DNA of 64,000 bases from Manduca sexta (GCF_014839805.1 NC_051117.1:9920001-9984000), one strand, 5' to 3'. Positions 22,460 through 33,178 are shown, counted from the first letter of the stretch. Made by a program: numbers and translations. The notes: generated by a model from the sequence alone, not told the origin.

Positions 22460-22959
22460 GTCCATTGAAATGTTACATTTTTTAGGCCTTACCTTGCGTT
22501 TTTTTAGAGGACGCAATTTTATTTTTGAAGTGTAGGGGGTCAGTCTAAAGCTAAAACCAAGTTTGTGGGGTCGCCACCCTTGTCCCACGGCCGCCATCTT
22601 GAAAATAGGGGTTGAAATGGTTTTTACGATGTATCTCTTAAACTATTTATCTGACAAAAAAAAATTATAAACATTTTTTGTTGCAAATTAAATTCTCTAC
22701 AACTTTGGTCTAGAAACTTTTGTCGTAGAACTATAAATAAAAAAGTTATAAGCGAAAATGTTAAGAAATTCAATGTTAAGCAATGTGCATTGCAACGTCA
22801 TCAGAACGTGTGTTTATAAGGTTCATAATACTTTTTTGTACTCTCATTAATACCCAAATACCCAAGGGACCATTAGGGAACAAAACCCCCCAACACTTAA
22901 AAAAAAATAAAATTGCGTCCTCTAAAAAACGCAACCCCAAATGTAACTTTTCAATGGAC
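22460..22959. mobile_element. 500-bp MITE with TA target duplication
   Basis: GTCCATTGAAATGTTACATTT at the left is inverted at the right (atgtaacttttcaatggac), with TA at 22458-22459 and 22960-22961. A second inverted block, 'gaggacgcaattttatt' (22507-22523), pairs with 'aataaaattgcgtcctc' (22907-22923). The TA duplication fits Tc1/mariner-type mobilisation. There is no transposase. Confidence 0.82.
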
Positions 22960-22999
22960 TAACAGGGTAATTTTGACATCGTGTTACTAAATGAAATCA

Positions 23000-23900
23000 C
23001 CGATTCGTGGTGACCTCTACTAACACCGTGCAAAAAATTATTCATGAGTAATGAATATTTTCGCCAAAAATCCCAATTTAAGATTTATGGTTTTTTGATC
23101 ACGCTGTCTCTTAGCGCGCTTAACTTAAGTGAATGAACTACGTCACAGCTGATCATATTATTAGCGAACCTATAGGGTTAAGAAGGTCAGCTCACAAATG
23201 AACTTTCAATACGTTCACCGACATGGTTGCAGCAGTTTATTGAGTCGTGGAATTTGAAATAAGATATGCAAATTACTACAAAAACAGTCCCTACCCCACT
23301 AAAAATACGTGATAATAAAACGACATCCAATAAATAAATACCGTCATGCAAGTGTATGAAAAGGAATCAAGTATTTTGCATGTGCTGTTGCCTTTAAAGA
23401 AAAGTATTGATTATTTAGTCAATTATAAACGTTATTTTGGTTTTTAAATTAGTTTTCTTACCAAAAAAGTTACCTACATAATTACTAAAGTTACAAGATT
23501 TAAATCTATTGGAATCTTTTTTAGAATCTACATTATATTCCAATATTTATTTTAATTCCAACATTAATATTTCGGTTTGTCATAATGTCTAAAAGACTAC
23601 GTAGACCGAGAGTAGACGTATGTCATATTATGCTTTCTGTACCATTTCTTTGTTAGATAGGTACACTATGGCAATGCGTCTGAGTCTTTGGCCGAGTCGG
23701 AATAGCGTGCGAAAGCGACATGATGATAACACTTTTCATTACAATAGTCGTACTCTTTCTCACCTAAACACTCAGTGTTGTCAGTATAAACATTTTACCA
23801 ATAAGGTTACAAAATGACTCTGTACAAATTTAATGCATTTTATTTATGCCTTTAGCACGCGATTGTACCGCCGTCATAGAGCTCAAAAAAACAAAATACT
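23000..23900. other. Interior of the 2.8-kb element, unassigned
   Basis: No gene was recognised. The short open frame at 23620-23817 has no domain. Confidence 0.4.
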
Positions 23901-24084
23901 CTATAGGAGGGGACCAGTAGGCACTAAAAAATATTACAGGGGACGAGTGGGCACAGGGTACGAATTTCAGGGGACCAGTGGGTGCGAAGCCATGGTTTTT
24001 AAGGGAAAATTTAGGCACTGTTTCGAATGAATTTCCTGCATCGGTATTCCTCGAGTGCTATGACCTGTCCTTTAAACGTGGCTT

Positions 24085-24200
24085 TAAGAGTGCTCACTTC
24101 TTGGTAGGCAACGGCTTGGCTGTGCCTTTGGCATTGCAAAGTCCATGGGTGATGGAAGCTGCTTGCCATCAGACGGACTGCTAGCTTGTTTGCCTACAAG
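24085..24200 (+). repeat. Dispersed repeat H
   Basis: 'ggtaggcaacggcttggctg', 'ggcattgcaaagtccatggg' and 'accatcag'-like sequence, then 'gcttgtttgcctacaag' and an A run. A shorter copy is at 60540-60615. The A-rich end suggests the 3' end of a retroelement. Confidence 0.6.
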
Positions 24201-24298
24201 AAAAAAAAAGTCATTTTGTGGCCAGTACTTTCAAAGTAAAAAAAAAGTTGTTAATGATTATAATTATAATGATTTCTTATATTTACGCGAATGTTAGA

Positions 24299-25268
24299 CA
24301 TTGAAATTAAACTAATTTTTCGGATTCTATCGCGGTTTTTTGTTTTTTATTTTTCTCCCGACGTTTCGAAGACTTTGCAGCCTTCATGGTCACGGGGGGG
24401 GACTGAGGTGTTGTTCATCCGCAAAGTCAAAGTTACAATATCTACCTACATTTTACAATTATACAACTTTTTTAAATTTTTAGCTGTTGGTGGTCCGATC
24501 TACGCAGAATGAGCTCACAGTGTCTTGAAGTCTGGCAGCCGGTCTTTTGGGTTCCGATTTAATTAAATGTAGAACTGGATCCCAGGCTTGTGCAAGCTTC
24601 AACCATCTTCCCTATTGAAATTAGGATGTTTTAATTTCAATAGCCTCGCGAATCATCCTGGGCAGGAATCGGTGTTCTTTGGCGAGGATTTGTGGCTTGT
24701 CTAGTCGCAGATAATGATTGGCGCCTCCTTCAGAGTGTTCAGCGACTGCAGACTTCGTCGAGCGTCGGTGTTTCACGTCAGCTATATGTTCTTTTACGCG
24801 GGTCCCTATATTTCTTTTTGTTTGCCCGATATAAGAGAGGCCACAGTTGCAATCTATTTTGTATACTCCCGGTTCTTGTAGGGGTATATGACACTTGACG
24901 GGTGGTAAAAAATTGACTAATCTTCTTAGGCGGCTTAAAATAAGTTTTTATGGAAGCACGCTTCAGGATGTAGCCAATCTTGTCGGTGACTCCTCTTACA
25001 TATGGTAATACAACCGGAACACGTTCAACTGTGGCTGGTTTCACTCGGTTTCTGTGACGGCGGCGTGGAATTTGGAGCTTGTTGTCTCGCAGTACTTGCT
25101 TGACATGTTGCAGCTCAGCGGCCAGGTGTTTCTCGTCACAGATTCCTTGTGCTCTCTGAAACAAAGATTTGCCCACGGTAGCTAACTGTTTTGGATGGTG
25201 ATGAGATTCACCGTTCAGATATTTATCAGTATGGGTCTGTTTCCGATGCACAGTATGACTTAAGGTCT
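24299..25268 (-). pseudogene. Inverted left arm: Penelope C-terminal RT, GIY-YIG domain and 3' UTR
   Basis: The minus strand encodes the RT thumb and linker (SHTVHRKQTHTDKYLNGE onward), the endonuclease (GVYKI, CNCGLSYIGQTKRN, VKEH), the C-terminus and the 3' UTR. It is an inverted near-copy of 25935-26901, at roughly 98-99 percent by eye. It starts inside the protein, so it cannot be translated alone. Relative to the frame implied by the conserved motifs, it has an A6 run (24907-24912) where 5 fit and a T4 run (24629-24632) where 6 fit. The GQTKRN tract is intact here although it is broken in the right arm. Confidence 0.9.
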
Positions 25269-26722
25269 TCGTGTGCAAAACCGCCTAAACTGTATGGGTT
25301 ACCGAAAATACACAAATTAAATGCTCCGCTACGTCCCATTGTGAGTCAGATCGACACACCAACCTACAGATTGGCTCAGCACGTAGCAAAAGTGCTTTCA
25401 CCACTTAGAGGAAACACTAGAGCGTCTGTGAAGGATTCATACCAATTTGTCAGCGATATTAAAGACCTAAAATTAGCTGACAATGAAACTATGGTCAGTT
25501 TTGATGTCCAGTCTCTCTTTACGAGCTTACCAGTACAAGATTGCATCAGAATTGTATCTAAGAAGTTGGCAGAGAATAACATTCCTGTAGAATATGCAGA
25601 ACTACTCCAACATTGCCTTACATCTGGCTATATGTTGTGGAATAATCAGTTCTATGTACAAGTTGAGGGGTAGCGATGGGCTCCCCTGTATCTCCGGTAG
25701 TCGCCGATATATTTATGGAAGACTTCGAGGAGACAGCCCTGAGTACAGCCCCGGTCACTCCAAGGTTTTATAAACGGTACGTAGACGATACTTTCACAAT
25801 TTTACCATCTGATAAAGTAACTGCATTTTTAAATCACCTCAACTCCATCAACAATAAAATCCAATTTACTATGGAGTTAGAACAGAATAAATCTCTTGCT
25901 TTCTTAGATGTTTTAATCATCCGTAATCCTAATCAGACCTTAAGTCATACTGTGCATCGGAAACAGACCCATACTGATAAATATCTGAACGGTGAATCTC
26001 ATCACCATCCAAAACAGTTAGCTACCGTGGGCAAATCTTTGTTTCAGAGAGCACAAGGAATCTGTGACGAGAAACACCTGGCCGCTGAGCTGCAACATGT
26101 CAAGCAAGTACTGCGAGACAACAAGCTCCAAATTCCACGCCGCCGTCACAGAAACCGAGTGAAACCAGCCACAGTTGAACGTGTTCCGGTTGTATTACCA
26201 TATGTAAGAGGAGTCACCGACAAGATTGGCTACATCCTGAAGCGTGCTTCCATAAAAACTTATTTTAAGCCGCCTAAGAAGATTAGTCAATTTTACCACC
26301 TGTCAAGTGTCATATACCTCTACAAGAACCGGAAGTATACAAAATAGATTGCAACTGTGGCCTCTCTTATATCGGGCAAACAAAAGAAATATAGGGACCC
26401 GCGTAAAAGAACATATAGCTGACGTGAAACACCGACGCTCGACGAAGTCTGCAGTCGCTGAACACTCTGAAGGAGGCGCCAATCATTATCTGCGACTAGA
26501 CAAGCCACAAATCCTCGCCAAAGAACACCGATTCCTGCCCAGGATGATTCGCGAGGCTATTGAAATTAAAAACATCCTAATTTCAATAGGGAAGATGGTT
26601 GGAAGCTTGCACAAGCCTGGGATCCAGTTCTACATTTAATTAAATCGGAACCCAAAAGACCGGCTGCCAGACTTCAAGACACTGTGAGCTCATTCTGCGT
26701 AGATCGGACCACCAACAGCTAA
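25269..26722 (+). pseudogene. Penelope reverse transcriptase with C-terminal GIY-YIG endonuclease
   Basis: This would copy Penelope RNA into DNA at a nick made by its own GIY-YIG nuclease. Visible RT motifs in order are GLPKIHK and RPIVSQ, VSFDVQSLFTSLP (catalytic Asp), MGSPVSPVVADIFM, RYVDDTF (catalytic YVDD) and LAFLDVLI. After a basic linker come the endonuclease motifs VYKIDCNCG, SYIGQTKRN, RVKEH and AKEHRFLPRMIREAIEI. The first RT motifs and the start codon are missing, because codons before 25269 belong to the inverted arm. There are four frame breaks, each in a homopolymer: G4 at 25667-25670, T4 at 26291-26294, A4 at 26382-26385 and A5 at 26568-26572. In the frame implied by the C-terminal motifs, the stop falls at 26720-26722. 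Catalytic residues of both domains are preserved, so decay is recent or partly a sequencing artefact. Confidence 0.92.
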
Positions 26723-26910
26723 AAATTTAAAAAGTTGTATAATTGTAAAATGTAGGTAGATATTGTAACTTTGACTTTGCGGATGAACAACACCTCAGTC
26801 CCCCCCGTGACCATGAAGGCTGCAAAGTCTTCGAAACGTCGGGAGAAAAATAAAAAACAAAAAACCGCGATAGAATCCGAAAAATTAGTTTAATTTCAAT
26901 GATTATAATT

Positions 26911-27569
26911 GTTAATATTTAATGCAATTTATCTAGCAAGTGGCTTAAATTTGTTTTATGAAAAAATATGCTCGGGAAATAAAGTGCCAATTTAGATCAT
27001 AATTGTCATGAATTTCAACTGTATATTTGTCCTATAGTATTATTTGTAGTGCCTCTGGTGCCCATAACACAAGTTAATTCTAACCATGGGCACGGGGGGT
27101 TACCTATTGCTTTGTCCTGTATACAGTTATGTCAATAAAAAACAAAGAAGAAAAGGCACCGCGCGAATGCTGTCATCTTGCTGTAAAACTACACTAAGGT
27201 AATATGTATCTGAATGTATGAAGCGAATATCAAGTTCATAATAGTGTTATATTACTATAGAACAAGTATGCGGTGTAAGCGAATCGCTTGAATTTTCATT
27301 TACGACCTTTTGTATTTGTGAATTTTTGGAATACAAATATAGTCTATTAATCATAAAAAAGCGTTCGAACCGAGGACAAAACCTAGATAAAGATAAATTA
27401 TTGCAAATTGATTGTTTATTAAAACCTTTTGCAATAAAATAATTTATATCGATACAATTTATTGCTTAGCTTTTTTGGACACAATTTATTAGCTTTTTTC
27501 AAGATCGTATTAATTTATATCTATTGTGATTTATCTGAAACTATTTTTTGTGCAAAATCCTCAAAGAGG
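26911..27569. other. Mostly featureless DNA, possible LINE 3' end
   Basis: No gene was found. 'gtgcctctggtgcccataac' to 'gttatgtcaataaaaaacaa' (about 27050-27145) has the look of a retroelement 3' end with an AATAAA signal, but no second copy is present. A B-box-like scrap lies at about 27362-27378. Confidence 0.35.
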
Positions 27570-27628
27570 CGAGGAGGCCTATGTCTGGCAAAGGAACTGT
27601 ATATTATTATAATACAAGGTTGATGAAT
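27570..27628 (+). mobile_element. RTE-type LINE 3' tail, fragment
   Basis: 'gaggaggcctatgtctggca' followed by a short AT-rich tail resembles the 3' end seen at 49957-50101. The match is short. Confidence 0.4.
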
Positions 27629-27671
27629 TATTATATTTTTGCTTGTTCATCTTTACTTTTTACTTGTGATT

Positions 27672-27955
27672 GGTCTCTAATATGTGAGAGTCCGCCTGGG
27701 TAGGTATCACCGCAAAGTTCATTTTTGCCGTCAAGTAATAGTGTGTAGTCTCTGTTGTATTCCGGTTAGAAGGACATTGTAGCCAGTGTAACTACTGGAC
27801 GTAATAAGACTTAACATCTCCTGTCTCAGGATGACGAGCGCAGTGGAATACCAAATAATGCTTTGTAATTCAAGGTGTTGGATGGTATTTCTTCTGTTTA
27901 TGGCCGGACCTATCGCTTACCATCAGGCGAATATATAAGATAGCCAGTGCTCTAC
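27672..27955 (+). repeat. Repeat F, sense
   Basis: Runs 'gagagtccgcctgggtaggt', 'gacattgtagccagtgtaac', 'gacgagcgcagtggaatacc' and 'atcgcttaccatcaggcga'. Other copies are at 34530, 48495 and 54404. There is no ORF, and the superfamily is unknown. Confidence 0.8.
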
Positions 27956-27957
27956 AA

Positions 27958-28075
27958 TGTTGTTTAAAACGGAACACAACAGTAACTACACACAGCTGCT
28001 TGGTGGCAGAAATAGATATCACGGTGGTACATACCCAGCCGGACACTCACATATGTGAGACCTACCATCAGTTAA
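27958..28075 (-). repeat. Repeat F, antisense, partial
   Basis: Immediately after the sense copy, 'acggaacacaacagtaacta', 'gctgcttggtggcagaaata' and 'ctcacatatgtgagacctac' read as the reverse complement of the first 110 bp or so of repeat F. Confidence 0.8.
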
Positions 28076-28559
28076 CAAAATGATTGTTGATTTATTGTTG
28101 ACAAGCACTGAACATAAATAAATAGAATATAATACGTGTTAGCGTAGTGTGCGCTAGCCCTTAGCCCACAAAAGAACACAAGCTTCATTTCCAACTGTCA
28201 CAAAACTTGTCGAACTTCTCAATGATTAGAAATAAACTTCGCTATTACACTTTTGATTGATCCCGCCGACTGGATTTTGAATAAAAAGTCCAAAAAGCCA
28301 TCCTTTCTTTTATTAAAAAAGACGGAAAGCCGCAGTGAGTACTAAATTTGTGTTAATGTCCTAATGTCTGGACTTTTGAAAACAGGTAAATTCATTCGTA
28401 ACTGTTATAAGTATTATTCCTAGTTCTACTTTTGTGTACTGCAAGATAAATAATGGCTTTTTTATAAGTCCATGTTTTGGCCTTTCTGTATTCCAAATTA
28501 CATACAAATTTGGTCAGTAGTTTCTTCAGAACTTCATGGCTTTATTTCCAAAAGGACAG
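28076..28559. other. Featureless DNA
   Basis: No gene or recognised repeat. Confidence 0.5.
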
Positions 28560-28750
28560 ACAGAGGTGTCACTAGTGCATCCACTTTTCGCCTTATGGAA
28601 AGAGGCAAGCCTATCCCCTCATTTACCACTTTCAAACTCTGGTATATATTGAGCAGAAAAAATCAATAACACTGCCTAATTCAGGTTTGAACCCGGGACC
28701 TAAAAGCGGTGGTCATACTGCGCATTTCAACTACGTCACTGAGGCATTTT
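28560..28750 (-). mobile_element. SINE C, antisense
   Basis: 'ccacttttcgccttatgg', 'aggcaagcctatcccctc', 'tttgaacccgggaccta' (B-box complement) and 'caactacgtcactgaggca' (head) keep the SINE C order. The 3' tail is missing. Confidence 0.75.
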
Positions 28751-30924
28751 AAAATTAGATTGTAATCTGGTTTTAAAAGAAAATTAGCCTTTCACCGGCA
28801 CGAACTACTTTAAAACAATTAAAATAAAAGCTTTCACACCGAAACCGCGCAAATTTTATTCTATAAAACAATTTCATTCCCATTTTTTTCAATTCACCAT
28901 TAAATGTTTTTAAAAATATTGTGTCGTGCACTGATATTGTGCCATATAAAATTCTCTAGCAATTATTTCGGGGACTGTTTCGCTGCGGGGAATATTTTCC
29001 TTTATGTTTTACGTCAGTAGCCATATTGTAGGGTATAAAATATGCTACAAGCGCGCACGAGGTGAATTTTCCGTAGCATTCCTGGTGGGTACGCACTATC
29101 TATATTATGTGGAGTTTTTTATATTTTTTGTACAAAGGAACGAAGAGACGACCGCTTGCCTGATGAATATGACCTATAAAAAGTACTAAGACGACGGAAA
29201 CTTTAAATTGAAAAACATCGTATGTCATTACACTTATACAGATGTCTGTTCACACCTGATGAGTATCAATACTAAATCCTGATTCACGAAGAGATTTTCT
29301 AAATACTTTCCATACCTCGCTACCGAAAAAGTACTCGTACAATTACAAATTAAGGCATTACATCTCACCCATATTAATCGGTCAGCATGAGTAATTTAAG
29401 TTTGGTAGCATAATAAAAAGATTTATTCACTCACTTCGGTCATATGACACAGCGAATCACTCAGTCTTAGAACCCACTCAACTCAAAGATACAATGAGCT
29501 GGTCTGTTTATACAGCTCTGTGGCACCGACGTGTGTCCACTGTCATAGAAAATGTCTTTGATAGGGATGGGACGGTGAACTACTGATTCGGGCCGTAATA
29601 TAGTTCATGGAATAGTGTTTTAATTATAATTTATTTTGCCCTAATATCTAGGTATTACAGTATATTGCTTTTTAATTTGATTTTTAGAATTTTATTTGCG
29701 AGTAGATGTTGAGAGTGGTCATTAGCGATTTGCTCGAATCAATAATTTGAACGAAAACTACGTAGCCTTTGTTCCAGTCATTATCTATAATAGCGCTGAG
29801 AAGTGTAGATTTGGAACATTTTTTTTTGTACTGATGTAATCTATTTTCAATTCAGATCCACGATGTTTTGTATATATCAATTCAATGGAAACGTAATATC
29901 ATGAGGAGTTCGCGATATAAAATTCCGAGCAAATATACTCATAAATGCCAAACGACAAATCGGCAGTGCACCTGACGTCTCCATCCGTGAACTTTTACCT
30001 CGCGCATCGATCAATCGTTGCACTATTCACTCCATAGTTCACAAAACAATGAGCGGATCAAACTTAGGTCGGCGAACTTCATTCATTACCAACTCTAGAA
30101 TATTCGCACCAAAGGTGCTTTAAAACCGAAACTTTTTAAAATGGCCGAAGATCTCGGTGGGAAAATTTTAAATTGTCCCCAATTAAAAGTTTAAGTGAAA
30201 ATGACGAAGACAATTTGGGATCGTCGGGGGAACTCTTTTGTTGTTCGCGTTCTTACTATCGCGATAAAAGAGCTCGCTTTTTATTCTTTTATACTTTGCG
30301 ATGGCTTAATAGATTACGTTTTAAGAGTATTATTTTTGAGATAACTGAGTGCTTTTATTTATTAACAGAGTAGTTTTTAAATTGCATTTTCTCCGCACCA
30401 GGGGTGAACTATTTTTGTTGACATTTCTTTGTAATTAATCACAGTTCTTTTAACATGTTCTACCAATCAAATATTGTTTCTAATTAAGCACTTTCGATAA
30501 ATAGGTATTGAAATGAGAAGAGATGACATGAGGGACCATATCGTGCATTAATCCTTTTCATTTTATTGGTTTTACGACGTACAGCTTTTGTGCGGCGATG
30601 CAAAGTGGATTAGAATTATGATTAAAAAATTGAACACAGAGGAAGTAAAAGCCTTCTTAATTTCATTAGCTAACGATTATGTAGAAAATAATGGCCTTTT
30701 TGAAATCCCTCATTAATTTTATATATATATAGCAATAGATTGCAGATTACTTCCTATTAAGTGCAACGCGTTATCATTTTATCGAATGTATCAAATAACG
30801 ATCGCAATTAAATGAGGTACTGTACTATGTAATTCAAAGTTTTGTATGGCGCTTTCCTCCAGGCACGTGACTTACTTCTCTCATAATCAATTGTTGTAAC
30901 AATCTCTTGTTTTACAACACCTAT
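28751..30924. other. Featureless DNA
   Basis: A long stretch without recognised genes or repeats. Short frames at 29004-29189 and 30173-30373 (plus) lack domains. It could hold noncoding regulatory DNA, but nothing specific is visible. Confidence 0.45.
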
Positions 30925-31065
30925 CATCATCAAATCCAATGTTGAACATAAGCCTCTGCTAAACATTCTGGATTGGACCTGTTAGAAGCGCTTCTAGATC
31001 GAATTGTTATTAGATGGCCTGCACGTAGCAAATTCCTGCCTTCATTATGTCGTCTAAAACCAGTC
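30925..31065 (-). mobile_element. Degenerate RTE-type LINE 3' end
   Basis: 'tcatcatcaaatccaatgtt', 'gaacataagcctctgctaaa', 'ggacctgttagaagcgc' and 'ggcctgcacgtagcaaatt' follow the order of the clearer copy at 34760-34940, with heavy divergence. Confidence 0.45.
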
Positions 31066-32008
31066 ATTAATTGTTAATCAAAAAATCAAAAATAAATATA
31101 AAGATGAAATGTGCTGACTCAAGTCAGTTCGCGCTGCCCCATCCCTAGCCGCAGTTAGTTACCTAACAAATTGGCCACACTCCAGACCACTTCAGTATTT
31201 TTGTTCGGAATAACAATCTCAGCTCTTGAGACCAACTGCAGATGCCAACGTGATATCTGCTGACAGATTTCGGAATTCCATACATATTTTATGCTTTAAT
31301 CTTGGGATTTGTCGATTTTATGTTAGTATTTTGGGACTCAATTTATTTTTAGTTTTAGAATATTTTCTGGTTCTGTAGATTTAGTTTTAAGAAATCTTTA
31401 AGAAGTAACGCAAAGACTTGGTGATTATTTTGGCCGCTAAGGGTGCTTTTAACTTCAATACAAATGCTTCATACATTTCCTAAAATTCCTTTAATTATTA
31501 TGTAACTCAATAGATTATCTCCAAATTGAGTTCTATATTTAAAAACGCGACACATAAATACGCCATTAAGCGCATACACTCCCTCCCCTCCCCCGGCCCT
31601 CGCTCCCCCTCCGGCTCCCTCCCGGAGGGTCTCCTTGGGCTCTGTTTGTTTAAGCATTAATTAAAACGTTTAATCTAATGTTAGTATAACACTCGACGCG
31701 CGCTAAGCCGATGCTATTTATTTACGCTTCTATATAAATTGTATGAACGTAATTTTATGATGTTTAAATAAGGCGATGAAATGATGGTTAATATTTTGTC
31801 TTGTTTATATCAGGCGTTGCAAACATTATAGAAATCTATTGTATAGACTGATCGGGAAAACAAAAATCTTTGCCATAAGTTGCTACCGCATAGCAACGCT
31901 TTTTAAATTTTAATGTAATAAAAACCGTCTTGTATTCGCTGTTACTTAATAGAGATTGTATTTCTAATAAATAAATATTTTTATTTAACTAGATCCCAAT
32001 ATATAAGT
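31066..32008. other. Featureless DNA with a pyrimidine-rich patch
   Basis: 31575-31640 is a C- and T-rich tract (ccctcccctcccccggccct). No gene was recognised, and the 62-codon minus frame over it is compositionally biased. Confidence 0.45.
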
Positions 32009-32325
32009 GGCGATAGCCTAGTTGGGTGTGGAACGGACTGCCGCGACAAATGTCTGCAGGTTTAAATCCCAAGAGCACACACTACTTTTCTAAAATTATG
32101 TGTGTGTTCTTTGTGAATTATCGCTTGCTCTAACGGTGAAGGAAATAGTCGTGAGGAAGCCTACATACCTGAGAAGTTCTCTATAAGAATTTCGAGGGTG
32201 TGTGAAGTATTCCAATCCTCACTAGACCAGCGTGGTGGACTAAGGTCTCATCTCTCTCAGTAGTAGAGGAGGCCCAGCAGTGGGATAGTATATAATACGT
32301 AGCTAATATTACAACATTATTAAAA
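32009..32325 (+). mobile_element. SINE A, sense, full length but diverged
   Basis: Head ggcgatagcctagttgggtg, B box ggtttaaatcc, 'cagcgtggtggactaaggtc' and 'ctcagtagtagaggaggccc'. It carries small deletions relative to 21462-21786, and its tail is decayed. Confidence 0.88.
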
Positions 32326-32999
32326 TATATGCAACAGTTAAAAACTAAACAGATCAAAACAGCAACATTTAGTAACTCATATTGCCCCAATACATTCTGC
32401 AAACCAAGTTAAAGTTACAACAGTAAGTTATTTCCTGAATTAACGGTTGGCATACGTTTTATGTTTATGTGTAAAGTTATACTGAGACGCGAGTCGGCGC
32501 GATCAAAACGGAATGGAACTTGCGAAATATTACACTACGATATACTTTGTATGACTGAACGTGTTGTTTTTATGTTATGTACTTTGACCATATACTATAT
32601 ATAGTAGGCGAAAAAAAGCGTGTGAGCAATTTGCACGCGGTGGAAGTGAAACTACTGAAAAATAGCCTACAAGAGATTAAGATGGATGTAGTATCAGAAG
32701 TATTAGGATAAATATAAGGTTTATTATTTTTAAAACTTACTTGCAAAATTAATTTATTAGCTAGATTAAAATATTCACATATAATACAACACTCTTACTT
32801 TATACTATAGCTTTTTAATACGCAGGTGCAAACACATGTATTAAGCACATACAAAAGAATAAAAGGATGCAAAATGTAGCATGCAGGCTGGTTGAACGCT
32901 GTTCCTTTTTCAAATATCGTGACGCATTTTCATTGAGTTTAAAACGGAACGATTATAAAGAAGTTTCATTTTAAAAACACAAATATACGCACATCACGG
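32326..32999. other. Featureless DNA
   Basis: No gene or recognised repeat. Confidence 0.5.
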
Positions 33000-33178
33000 C
33001 CGAAGTGATGCGACCAGTGCACAGGATTTTCGCCAAGTGGCTTCCGGCCCATGATGTGATAGGAAGCGAGACTATCGCCATATCGAACACAAATTCCAGA
33101 CTTCGGTCTGATACCGAGAAGAAAATCCAATATCACTATCCGACCCGAGATTCAAACCAGGGATAGAATAGTATCGTC
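33000..33178 (-). mobile_element. SINE C, antisense, partial
   Basis: 'gattttcgccaagtggcttc', 'cccatgatgtgataggaagc', 'tatcgccatatcgaacacaa' and 'cgacccgagattcaaacca' match SINE C. The head and tail are both lost. Confidence 0.8.

Larger units (their letters stand above)
21168..23999. mobile_element. Candidate 2.8-kb DNA transposon, 8-bp TSD, subterminal repeats
   Basis: The direct repeat atggtttt occurs at 21168-21175 and 23992-23999. Inside it, the left end GGGTGCGGACCCACT..GTCCCC (21176-21197) pairs with the complement of the right end (23970-23991) at 18 of 22 positions. Both ends carry subterminal units of the type ggggac(c/g)agtgggcac. Three units lie within about 90 bp at the right end, and a more degenerate set lies inverted at the left (21176-21312). 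No transposase is visible. 8-bp TSDs fit hAT, P, Merlin or MULE elements, and the GG start would favour Merlin or MULE, but the family is undecided. It contains a SINE A, a Harbinger-like segment and a TA-flanked MITE. Confidence 0.72.
24253..26910 (+). mobile_element. Penelope-like retroelement with inverted arms
   Basis: Composite element, about 24271-26897. From left to right it holds a 28-nt terminal extension (24271-24298), an inverted left arm (24299-25268, minus), a single-copy RT core (25269-25934, plus) and a right arm (25935-26901, plus). The direct repeat aatgattataatt at 24253-24265 and 26898-26910 is a probable TSD and may extend imperfectly for another 5 bases. The right arm lacks the extension. 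Inverted pLTR-like arms and one-sided extensions are known for Penelope elements. The RT N-terminus is absent, so the element is 5' truncated. Confidence 0.93.

Noticed and set aside
25191..25268. First 26 codons of the frame leading into the Penelope RT
   Set aside because: This part is the antisense left arm read through the inverted junction and is not the true RT N-terminus.
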